DNA of 8,793 nt from Oscillospiraceae bacterium (GTDB lineage Bacteria > Bacillota > Clostridia > Oscillospirales > Ruminococcaceae), in NCBI GenBank assembly GCA_020024475.1, contig JAHHTS010000095.1, positions 1 to 8,793 on the forward strand, given 5' to 3'. Position 1 is the stretch's first letter, and each line of letters opens with the position of its first letter. A model generated the notes under the pieces. That model was not told the origin of the DNA. It did no database searches and saw nothing but the letters and a program-made list of their open reading frames with translations. Position numbers and translations under genes: made by a program. This document shows, piece by piece, positions 1 to 5,816 of this stretch.

Positions 1-73
1 TAGAATGTAATAAATTCTTATGATAAATGTTTCGATTATAAAAATTTATATAGATATTTAGGAGGGGAAAGAA

Positions 74-1939
74 ATGAAATATCGTACTGAGGATGAGGTT
101 CGTAATGAGGCTGGTGTAATACTTGGCTTTACTGATAGTAAAGGTATAAATATTGAAACATCTGAGTTCATTTCTGGAGTTGGTCAGCTTACAACTTTTA
201 TAGAGTTAGGAAAAAGGATAAAAACAACTGATTTTTCAGGGATAAGTGATAAACCAGATGGATGGTTTTTGCCATACAATCAAAATGATGTTGCTATTGT
301 AGTTGAAACAAAATCGGAAAAAGAAGATTTATCAAAACAAAAATGGATGAATGAGATTTCTAAGAATATTAAGATAGCAAATAAGCATTATGCTAAAGTG
401 GTAGGTATTTTATATAATGGTAAAGATTCTCGTGTATTTATGAATGATGTTGAAGTACAGAATCCAGTTTCTCCACTTCAACATTTACAGTATTATAAAA
501 AATTATACATTACTGATACTATTGATAAGACAAAAATATACGAACTCACAAGAAAAATAAATAATTGTTTACATAAGGAGTTTGGAGTTAAAAATCTTAA
601 TCATAGAATGATTTTTACTGCATGTGCTCTTGTTGCGGTTAAAGAAGGTGCAATTCTTCATAAAGGCACTGAATATTCATTGTTCCATCAGACCATTTTA
701 AACCAGCTTTCAAAATCACTTAAAAGTGCAAAAAAACAAAATGAAAAGCTGGATTTATTATGTGATGTATATTCAGAAATTAAAATGAATATGACAGATA
801 ATCAATTAGCAATAGATAATTTTATTGATTGGGTTGTAGAAATATCAGATTTGATTAACTCAGATAATTGGAATGGCGAGGATGTAATGGCTATTTTTTT
901 CAATGAGTTCAATCGTTATAAAAAGAAGTCTGATTCAGGTCAGGTATTTACGCCAGACCATATTACATCTTTTATGTATAGATTAATTGATGTAAATCAG
1001 AGTGATGTAATTTTGGATGCAGCATGCGGAAGTGGAGCTTTTCTTGTTAAATCTATGTGTAACATGATAAAAGAAGCTGGTGGTGTTAACACTAAGAAAG
1101 CATCAGAAATTAAAAGCAAACAATTATATGGGATTGAATTTGATAGGGAAATATTTGCTCTTGCTTGTGCGAATATGCTTATTCACAAAGATGGAAAAAC
1201 TAATTTGGAACAGCTTGATACAAGAAAAGATGAAGCGATAAAGTGGATTAAGGATATTAGTGTGACGCTTGATGGCGAATCACAACCTAAAAGCATAACA
1301 AAAGTATTGATGAATCCTCCATTTGAGAGAGCATATGGTTGTATGACTATTGTTAAAAATGTTCTTGATAGTGTTCCTATTGGAACAAAGTGTGCTTTTA
1401 TATTACCTGATAAAAAATTAGAGAAAGACTTGCCTGATAAAAAGTATGGCAATAAAGTTCTAAAAAACCACACTTTAAAAACTATTGTTAAACTACCGGA
1501 AAATGTTTTCTCAGCTGGAGTTACTACATCTATTTTTGTTTTTGAATCTGGTAAACCTCAAAATGGACAAAATATTATTGGCTATTATATTGAAGAAGAT
1601 GGTCTTGAAACGGTTAAAAATCAGGGAAGGCAAGATATAAAGGGTAGATGGAATGAAATAGAAGATTATTGGATTCAGGCTATTCATGATGGTAATGATA
1701 GTAAATACAATACAAGGCAGATTATTAATCCTGCAGAACACTTATCTTACCAAATGCCTGAAAAGCCTTTTGAAGTATCGGAAGAAGATTTTATAAAGAC
1801 AATGATGGATTATGAAATGTATAAGCGTAATATAGATGTCAAAGAGTTTAACGATAAGTTGATGCAACACATTTTATACAGCAGTGATATTTCATTGGAT
1901 GAAGGTGTTATTACTTTGGTTCTGAAAGGTGGAAAATAA
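74..1939 (+). CDS. BcgI-like Type IIB restriction enzyme, fused nuclease-methyltransferase subunit
   Basis: This 621-residue protein combines DNA cleavage and N6-adenine methylation. Near the N-terminus, PD at residues 61-62 followed by ETK at 78-80 fits a PD-(D/E)XK nuclease core. A helical stretch (about 140-280) leads into the methyltransferase: GQVFTP at 289-294 (the QxxTP signature of Type I-style HsdM), SAM-binding motif I DAACGSGAF at 315-323, and catalytic motif IV NPPF at 414-417. There is no separate hsdR or ATP-dependent translocase gene, and the next gene is a specificity subunit. BcgI of the Type IIB class has the same plan: an A subunit of about 640 residues that cuts and methylates, and a B subunit of about 340 residues. 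Such enzymes cut on both sides of a bipartite site and need SAM. The ATG has an AGGAGGGG SD at 60-67. The specific target cannot be read from sequence. A plain HsdM with a degenerate N-terminus is the alternative. Confidence 0.88.
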   Translation: MKYRTEDEVRNEAGVILGFTDSKGINIETSEFISGVGQLTTFIELGKRIKTTDFSGISDKPDGWFLPYNQNDVAIVVETKSEKEDLSKQKWMNEISKNIKIANKHYAKVVGILYNGKDSRVFMNDVEVQNPVSPLQHLQYYKKLYITDTIDKTKIYELTRKINNCLHKEFGVKNLNHRMIFTACALVAVKEGAILHKGTEYSLFHQTILNQLSKSLKSAKKQNEKLDLLCDVYSEIKMNMTDNQLAIDNFIDWVVEISDLINSDNWNGEDVMAIFFNEFNRYKKKSDSGQVFTPDHITSFMYRLIDVNQSDVILDAACGSGAFLVKSMCNMIKEAGGVNTKKASEIKSKQLYGIEFDREIFALACANMLIHKDGKTNLEQLDTRKDEAIKWIKDISVTLDGESQPKSITKVLMNPPFERAYGCMTIVKNVLDSVPIGTKCAFILPDKKLEKDLPDKKYGNKVLKNHTLKTIVKLPENVFSAGVTTSIFVFESGKPQNGQNIIGYYIEEDGLETVKNQGRQDIKGRWNEIEDYWIQAIHDGNDSKYNTRQIINPAEHLSYQMPEKPFEVSEEDFIKTMMDYEMYKRNIDVKEFNDKLMQHILYSSDISLDEGVITLVLKGGK

Positions 1940-1940
1940 C

Positions 1941-3008
1941 ATGAGTAAGATTGACACTTCATCTTGGGGAAAGTTTAAAGTTGATGATATATTTAAAATT
2001 ATTAACGGAAGAGGAATCACAAAAGAAGAGCTGTTTCTACACCCGGGCACAATAGTTGCAATTCAAAGTGGCGAAGAACAGAATGGTTGTATTGGATATA
2101 TTGATGAAGAATATTGTAAAACAGCAAACTATTATATAGAATATGCTCCATGCCTAACTGTTGCTCGTAGTGGTTCGTCAGGACATATTACGTATCAAGA
2201 AAATCCTTTTGTTGTAGGTGATAGTGCTAAAATATTAAAGAATCGATATGCAATGAATAAGTATCATTTTTTGTTTATTCGCACTGTACTAATGCAACTA
2301 AAAAAGAAATATTCATATAATAACAAGGTTAGTGAGGCAAAGTACAAAGAAGAGAATATTTATCTTCCTATAACAACAAAAGGTGAGCTTGATTGGCAGT
2401 ATATGGAAGAGTATATGCGCAAGCTCGAAGTAGATGTTATTTCTTCTATAGAAAGGCTTGATATTATAAGTAATACATCATTAAATAAAATCGATTTATC
2501 AAATTTTAAGAGATTTCATTTGTATGATGAAGGATTGTTTATTATTGACTCTGGAACAAAACTTGATAAAGTGAGGATGTCTGATAATAATCCTTCTATA
2601 AATTTTGTTGGAAGGTCAAATGCTAATAATGGAGTGACTGATTATATAGACGAAATAGAAGGATTGAAACCGTATGATGCTGGATTATTAACAATATCTT
2701 TAGGGGGAGAATATTTAGGCTCGTGTTTTGTTCAGGATAAGCCTTTTTATACTAGCCAGAATGTGAATGTATTAATACCAAAAACAAATATGTCTTATTA
2801 CTGTAAAAAGTATATTGCTACGATGGTATTTAAAGAGGGAAGGTTGCGTTATAAAGCTTTTATTGATGAATTAAATAGACATATGAAAACTGACTTTTCT
2901 ATTCCTTTGCCTGTTGATAAAGATGGTAAAATAGATTGGGAGTATATGGACAAATATATGCGTAATATAGAAGCACGTTGCTCTTCAAAAATAACCGCAT
3001 TAATTTAA
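1941..3008 (+). CDS. Restriction-modification specificity subunit (HsdS/BcgIB-like)
   Basis: DNA-recognition subunit of the R-M enzyme encoded just upstream. The 355-residue protein is an internal duplication. Two target-recognition domains, about residues 8-145 and 190-328, each end in a near-identical element: GELDWQYMEEYMRKLE at 148-163 and GKIDWEYMDKYMRNIE at 329-344. Each element begins the conserved helix that spaces the two domains. Duplicated halves imply a bipartite target with a fixed spacer, as in Type I HsdS and BcgIB. The length is close to BcgIB and shorter than a typical Type I HsdS. An in-frame GTG at 1929 overlaps the upstream gene, but the ATG at 1941 sits 8 nt after AAGGTGG and is chosen. 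This SD lies inside the last codons of the upstream gene, so the two are translationally coupled. A terminator follows at 3015-3043. Confidence 0.87.
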   Translation: MSKIDTSSWGKFKVDDIFKIINGRGITKEELFLHPGTIVAIQSGEEQNGCIGYIDEEYCKTANYYIEYAPCLTVARSGSSGHITYQENPFVVGDSAKILKNRYAMNKYHFLFIRTVLMQLKKKYSYNNKVSEAKYKEENIYLPITTKGELDWQYMEEYMRKLEVDVISSIERLDIISNTSLNKIDLSNFKRFHLYDEGLFIIDSGTKLDKVRMSDNNPSINFVGRSNANNGVTDYIDEIEGLKPYDAGLLTISLGGEYLGSCFVQDKPFYTSQNVNVLIPKTNMSYYCKKYIATMVFKEGRLRYKAFIDELNRHMKTDFSIPLPVDKDGKIDWEYMDKYMRNIEARCSSKITALI

Positions 3009-3014
3009 ATATTT

Positions 3015-3043
3015 AAAGCACCCGAGTAATCGAGTGCTTTTTT
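3015..3043 (+). terminator. Rho-independent terminator of the R-M operon
   Basis: AAAGCAC-C-CGA, loop GTAA, TCG-A-GTGCTTT forms a 10-bp stem with one internal mismatch. It is followed by a run of T interrupted by one C. It begins 7 nt after the specificity-subunit stop and ends just before the stop of the convergent XRE gene. The minus-strand side lacks a good T run, so it mainly serves the plus strand. Confidence 0.85.
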
Positions 3044-3046
3044 CTT

Positions 3047-3874
3047 TTATATATCAGAAAGGTATTGAGTAACAGTTTCAATGAATTTATTAGCTATCTT
3101 TTTTTTCTGTAGTTCAATGAAAACTTGATTTGATAACGGCTCATAAGTTAGTTGAACGATGTAATTTATGAAGTCATTATATATGTTATCAGATGAACAC
3201 TTTAAGAGAAAATCTTTATAGCCAAGAGAGGAAAAAGATTTTTTGATGTTAATGATTGATTCATTATCAGTTGTAGAGGTAAAATCAAGTTTTTCAGCAG
3301 GAATATATTTGATTAAGTATGCCTTGAAATTATTTGGTGTTATTTCAGAAAAGGGAGTAAAGGAATAGAAATCATCAAAAGCTTGTTTAATTAAATCTAT
3401 TAAAGGGCTTTTGATATTGGATAGACTTTGATTAACCCAAAATTTTTTCCATGCAGATAATGTTACTTTATTGAATAACTCTGAACAGTTTTCTGGTAAC
3501 ATGAAAAAATTGAGACAGTCAAGATAATCGCTACAACTAATTGCTTTCTCGATAATTTTTGGGTCAATTCCTGTGAAATGCGAGGTCTTTGCAATCGTAT
3601 TAATATATGGTAGTTCATCCGCACCAAGAAAATATTCAATATTACAATCTAGTAAATCACATATTGTTAAAAGGTTTTCTAAGGTTGGAATTGATTCACC
3701 TTTTTCCCATTTTATAATTGTTCTTCTATCGACTTTAAGAGCATCAGCAAAATCTTCTTGAGTTATACAACAATAATATTTATTATATGTATCTGAATCA
3801 GAGCGATATAAATTTCTCCTATCTAATCTTATTTCTTTTAGTCTCTTGCACAATTTATATTTGTCGTATTTCAT
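3047..3874 (-). CDS. XRE-family (Cro/C1 HTH) transcriptional regulator, probable element repressor
   Basis: A 275-residue DNA-binding regulator. The N-terminal helix-turn-helix spans about residues 37-84: TQEDFADALKVDRRTIIKWEKGE, then SIPTLENLLTICDLLDCNIEYFLG, a standard Cro/C1 fold. The remaining 190 or so residues are helical and unrecognised, and may carry dimerisation or signal sensing. The start is ATG with AGGAGGT at 3882-3888 on the minus strand. The gene is convergent with the R-M cassette and divergent from the mobilization operon. A dyad operator lies in the divergent gap at 3901-3928. By analogy with other integrative elements, it most likely represses the rightward genes and itself. 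A role as R-M controller (C protein) is less likely, because C proteins are much smaller and usually sit directly upstream of the endonuclease. The domain call is firm; the role is inferred from position. Confidence 0.85.
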   Translation of the reverse strand: MKYDKYKLCKRLKEIRLDRRNLYRSDSDTYNKYYCCITQEDFADALKVDRRTIIKWEKGESIPTLENLLTICDLLDCNIEYFLGADELPYINTIAKTSHFTGIDPKIIEKAISCSDYLDCLNFFMLPENCSELFNKVTLSAWKKFWVNQSLSNIKSPLIDLIKQAFDDFYSFTPFSEITPNNFKAYLIKYIPAEKLDFTSTTDNESIINIKKSFSSLGYKDFLLKCSSDNIYNDFINYIVQLTYEPLSNQVFIELQKKKIANKFIETVTQYLSDI

Positions 3875-3895
3875 TCACAATACCTCCTGAAAATA

Positions 3896-3924
3896 ATTAT
3901 ATTATGCGAATAAAAGTGTTCGAA
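3896..3924 (-). promoter_or_regulatory. Candidate promoter of the XRE gene
   Basis: On the minus strand a perfect TATAAT (plus 3896-3901) lies 17 nt from TTCGAA (plus 3919-3924), a weak -35 match. The predicted start, near 3889, would leave a very short leader just ahead of the SD at 3882-3888. The -10 is good, the -35 is poor, and the position is sensible. Confidence 0.4.
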
Positions 3925-3928
3925 TAAT
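3901..3928. promoter_or_regulatory. Dyad operator between the divergent promoters
   Basis: ATTATGCGAA (3901-3910) and TTCGAATAAT (3919-3928) are inverted repeats matching at 9 of 10 positions across an 8-bp spacer. Half-site CGAATAA also recurs directly at 3907 and 3921. The dyad covers the -35 region of the rightward promoter and lies against the -10 of the leftward one. This is what is expected of a site through which the XRE protein controls both directions. Confidence 0.6.
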
Positions 3929-3948
3929 CACATTGTAAGTCATATAAT
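3919..3948 (+). promoter_or_regulatory. Candidate promoter of the rightward mobilization operon
   Basis: A perfect TATAAT at 3943-3948 lies 18 nt after TTCGAA (3919-3924), a weak -35 match inside the dyad. It is about 70 nt upstream of the first rightward start codon at 4019. The weak -35 could mean that an activator is needed, or that a different promoter is used. Confidence 0.45.
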
Positions 3949-4018
3949 TATAAGTATCAAGAGCTTTTGAAATATTATATTACTAACTCATGATAAGGTA
4001 ATGGAAAGGAGTAATGAT

Positions 4019-4255
4019 ATGCAGGTTAAATTAATAGGCGTTCAGAATGTAAATTTTACTAACAACAGTGGAGAGGTAATTAAAGGAATGAACCTTTTTG
4101 TAGCATTTAAGGATGAAAATGTTGAGGGTTTAAGAACAGATAAGTTTTTCCTTAAGGATAGCATAGCACTTCCAAAAGAAACAAAGCTTAATGATACTAT
4201 TGACTTATCATTTAATCACAAAGGTAAGATTGAGATGATTTATAAGGTGCAATAA
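4019..4255 (+). CDS. Small beta-rich protein of unknown function, first gene of the mobilization operon
   Basis: A 78-residue acidic protein beginning MQVKLIGVQNVNF. I do not recognise a named family. The sequence alternates short hydrophobic strands (KLIGVQNVNF, MNLFVAFKD, DTIDLSF, KIEMIYKV) with polar loops. This suggests a compact beta-barrel with no membrane segment. An in-frame ATG exists at 4001, but AAAGGAG at 4005-4011 lies 7 nt before the ATG at 4019, so the shorter form is chosen. The gene heads the operon that continues to the membrane protein, ATPase and Rep. In Tn916/ICEBs1-type elements this place holds a small auxiliary protein such as HelP/YdcP that helps processing of single-stranded DNA. 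In filamentous phages a small single-strand binding protein sits near Rep. A similar OB-fold role is possible here but is inference only. Confidence 0.7.
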   Translation: MQVKLIGVQNVNFTNNSGEVIKGMNLFVAFKDENVEGLRTDKFFLKDSIALPKETKLNDTIDLSFNHKGKIEMIYKVQ

Positions 4256-4337
4256 ATGTCTGAGTAATTTAGGTGGGTGGGGTAGTGATAGTGCTACTTC
4301 ATCTACAATAATATAAAAATTATAAGGAGGAATTCTC

Positions 4338-4925
4338 GTGGATAAAGAAGGGTATTTGACTCGTCGGTATAACAGAAAAAAACAAATGTTAAGATTTAAG
4401 CTAGGAGCATCGCAGTTAATGAATAAACCACTATTAAATTTATTCTGGATTTTAATAGTGCTAGTTACAGTATTATTAGTATTTGTTAAAGGAAAGTTGT
4501 TAAAGGGTTTTGAAGTTCAACAGATGTTAGCTTCAATATTTGAGTTTAGTATGAATTTTGTGATAATAATTTTACCTATTCTATTATCTTGGTATTTTAT
4601 AGAAAAAATAGGTGAAAAAACTGCTATTCGTGATGAAGCAAATTTAATATTAGTATTTGATAATAAGGTTTTAAAATGTGGACATCCAATATTAATGAGC
4701 AAGAGGAAGGTTAAAGGTACTGACGTAATTATAAGAGAATTTTTTACTTACATTCCATATAAAACTTGGATTGAATATAAGGATGCTATTGCAGATGTAA
4801 TGAATGTTCATTTTGTTGAAGAAATACAATATGGTGGTAATAATAATGGAAACAGAATAGTATTAAAGACTGCTAAAGGTAGAAAAGCTATCCAAAAGGA
4901 TGTGATGTATGATGAAAGATTCTAG
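4338..4925 (+). CDS. Two-helix membrane protein, likely membrane/linker half of a split TcpA-type coupling protein
   Basis: The 195-residue protein starts at GTG with AAGGAGG at 4324-4330, 7 nt upstream. A basic N-terminus (RRYNRKKQ) is followed by two hydrophobic helices, about residues 33-51 and 68-89. A soluble domain of about 105 residues comes next. The charge pattern suggests the N-terminus and the C-terminal domain are both cytoplasmic. Tn916 Orf21/TcpA and FtsK-like coupling proteins have the same order: two N-terminal helices, a small soluble domain, then the ATPase. Here the ATPase is the next gene and overlaps this one by 17 nt in another reading frame. I infer that the two products form one membrane-anchored motor. 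There is no signal-peptide cleavage motif. The membrane topology is seen; the coupling-protein role is inferred from context. Confidence 0.78.
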   Translation: MDKEGYLTRRYNRKKQMLRFKLGASQLMNKPLLNLFWILIVLVTVLLVFVKGKLLKGFEVQQMLASIFEFSMNFVIIILPILLSWYFIEKIGEKTAIRDEANLILVFDNKVLKCGHPILMSKRKVKGTDVIIREFFTYIPYKTWIEYKDAIADVMNVHFVEEIQYGGNNNGNRIVLKTAKGRKAIQKDVMYDERF

Positions 4926-5664
4926 TATACTGCTTGGTTATGATTTTGATAAATGGTATGGATACGGGGCAAAAGAAGCTATTACAACAGATATATCAAC
5001 AAAGACAAACAGCCATACACTTATATGTGGAATGTCAGGAAGCGGTAAGAGCTTTTTGACTAATATATTATTCGCAAGATTGTGCCTTAAAAATGGAAAA
5101 GAAGGACAAGTGTATTTTGCAGATTTTAAGCAGGATGACCAGTTTTCTCATTTAAGAAATTGTCCTAGATATTATCCTTATGATAAATCTATAGAGGCAT
5201 TAAAGACGGTTTATGAAATATTACATAATAGACAGTCAGGACAAGATCAATCACGTTATCCTATAACCCTTATTTGGGATGAATATATGGCAAATATTTT
5301 ATCTATTCAAAATACAGATAAAAAGAAAGCGGATGAAATAATGCGTAAAGTCTCAGAAATACTTATGTTGGGACGTTCCTTAGGTGTTAGATTAGTAGTA
5401 TCATGTCAGAGGGCAGATGCATCTGCTTTTCCATCTGGAAGCAGATTGAATTATGGAGTAGTAATCATTGTTGGTGCACCTATTAGAAGTATATATGAAA
5501 TGCTTATACCTAAAGAATATATTGATAGAATAGGTGAAAGGGAATTTAGGGTAGGAGAAGGTGTTGTTTTGTTGCAGGGGTCACAATTAGAGTTTATAAA
5601 AATACCATTGATACGTGATGTAGAAAAAATGAAACAGATTTGCATTAATGCACTAACGAAATAA
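4909..5664 (+). CDS. FtsK/HerA-family DNA-translocating ATPase (coupling-protein motor)
   Basis: A 251-residue P-loop ATPase. Walker A is GMSGSGKS at residues 41-48 and Walker B is ITLIWDE at 119-125, ending in the catalytic acidic pair. The SCQRADAS stretch at 165-172 fits the conserved motif of FtsK/HerA motors that follows Walker B. The protein has no membrane helix and no C-terminal gamma domain, so it is much shorter than FtsK or TcpA (about 460 residues in Tn916). It is essentially the motor domain alone. The missing anchor is supplied by the overlapping upstream gene. ATG at 4909 is preferred over ATG at 4912 because AAAAGGA at 4894-4900 is 8 nt away. Probable role: delivering nicked element DNA to a conjugation channel. 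A filamentous-phage Zot/pI-like assembly ATPase is an alternative, but those carry their own membrane segment. Confidence 0.88.
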   Translation: MMKDSSILLGYDFDKWYGYGAKEAITTDISTKTNSHTLICGMSGSGKSFLTNILFARLCLKNGKEGQVYFADFKQDDQFSHLRNCPRYYPYDKSIEALKTVYEILHNRQSGQDQSRYPITLIWDEYMANILSIQNTDKKKADEIMRKVSEILMLGRSLGVRLVVSCQRADASAFPSGSRLNYGVVIIVGAPIRSIYEMLIPKEYIDRIGEREFRVGEGVVLLQGSQLEFIKIPLIRDVEKMKQICINALTK

Positions 5665-5671
5665 TACTTAG

Positions 5672-5706
5672 GTGCAGGGCGGTGGCGAAGCCACAAGCCC
5701 TTGCAC
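5672..5706 (+). repeat. GC-rich hairpin with GCGAAGC tip, left part of the origin region
   Basis: The outer stem pairs GTGCAGGGC (5672-5680) with GCCCTTGCAC (5697-5706) with one bulged base. The inner stem pairs GTGGC (5682-5686) with GCCAC (5690-5694) across a GAA triloop. The tip is therefore GCGAAGC, a known, unusually stable single-stranded DNA mini-hairpin. It starts 8 nt after the ATPase stop and is far more GC-rich than its surroundings. No T run follows, so it is unlikely to be a terminator. An origin or transfer-origin accessory structure acting on single-stranded DNA is the best reading. Confidence 0.65.
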
Positions 5707-5733
5707 ACTGTTGGTTAGTATTACCCAACAGTG
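5706..5733 (+). other. CRESS-type rolling-circle origin hairpin with TAGTATTAC nonanucleotide
   Basis: CACTGTTGG (5706-5714) and CCAACAGTG (5725-5733) form a perfect 9-bp stem with a 10-nt loop. The loop contains TAGTATTAC at 5716-5724. Circoviruses, nanoviruses and related CRESS-DNA viruses have this same structure at their replication origin, and their Rep nicks between T7 and A8 of the nonanucleotide. Here that is between 5722 and 5723. The nonanucleotide lies on the Rep-coding strand, about 100 nt upstream of a CRESS-type Rep gene. It is read as the replication (and perhaps transfer) origin. The structure is seen directly; its function follows from family knowledge. Confidence 0.85.
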
Positions 5734-5781
5734 AACAAACAGTCTAAAACCTTGTAAATTCAACAGTTTCAAGCTGTTCAC
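5727..5781 (+). repeat. AACAGT iteron-like repeats beside the origin hairpin
   Basis: AACAGT occurs at 5727-5732 (inside the right arm of the stem), 5738-5743 and 5762-5767. The last copy is half of an inverted pair with CTGTT at 5774-5778. GTGAACA (5731-5737) also pairs with TGTTCAC (5775-5781). Circovirus origins carry hexamer repeats next to and overlapping the right arm of the hairpin, bound by Rep before nicking. The layout here is the same. Confidence 0.5.
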
Positions 5782-5802
5782 ATTAATAAACAAACTACAC
5801 AG

Positions 5803-5810
5803 AAGGAGGG
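5803..5810 (+). promoter_or_regulatory. SD site that places the Rep start at an ATA codon
   Basis: AAGGAGGG ends 6 nt before the in-frame ATA at 5817 and 24 nt before the first in-frame ATG at 5835. No ATG, GTG or TTG lies in frame between them. Optimal spacing favours initiation at ATA. Confidence 0.6.
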
Positions 5811-5816
5811 AAAGTT

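Noticed and set aside
1..73. Left end of the element with a terminal repeat matching 8403-8734
   Set aside because: The only similarities are short A/T runs such as TATAAAAATTTA, which are expected by chance at this composition. No convincing direct or inverted terminal repeat was found, so the left end may lie outside the window.
3573..3761. 62-codon frame opposite the XRE gene
   Set aside because: It lies wholly inside the helix-turn-helix coding region on the other strand, has no SD and resembles nothing known. The same holds for the other antisense frames inside the large genes.
3047..3874. XRE gene as the controller (C protein) of the restriction system
   Set aside because: It is 275 residues rather than about 80, is convergent with the cassette, and its putative operator lies on the mobilization side.
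4338..4925. Membrane gene plus ATPase as one gene broken by a frameshift
   Set aside because: The ATPase has its own SD and start at good spacing, and both frames are clean. A genuine pair with a short overlap is the simpler reading, though an old fission remains possible.
5672..5733. The two hairpins after the ATPase as a transcription terminator
   Set aside because: Neither is followed by a T run, and rep lies downstream with no clear promoter of its own. Origin structures explain the nonanucleotide and the iterons.
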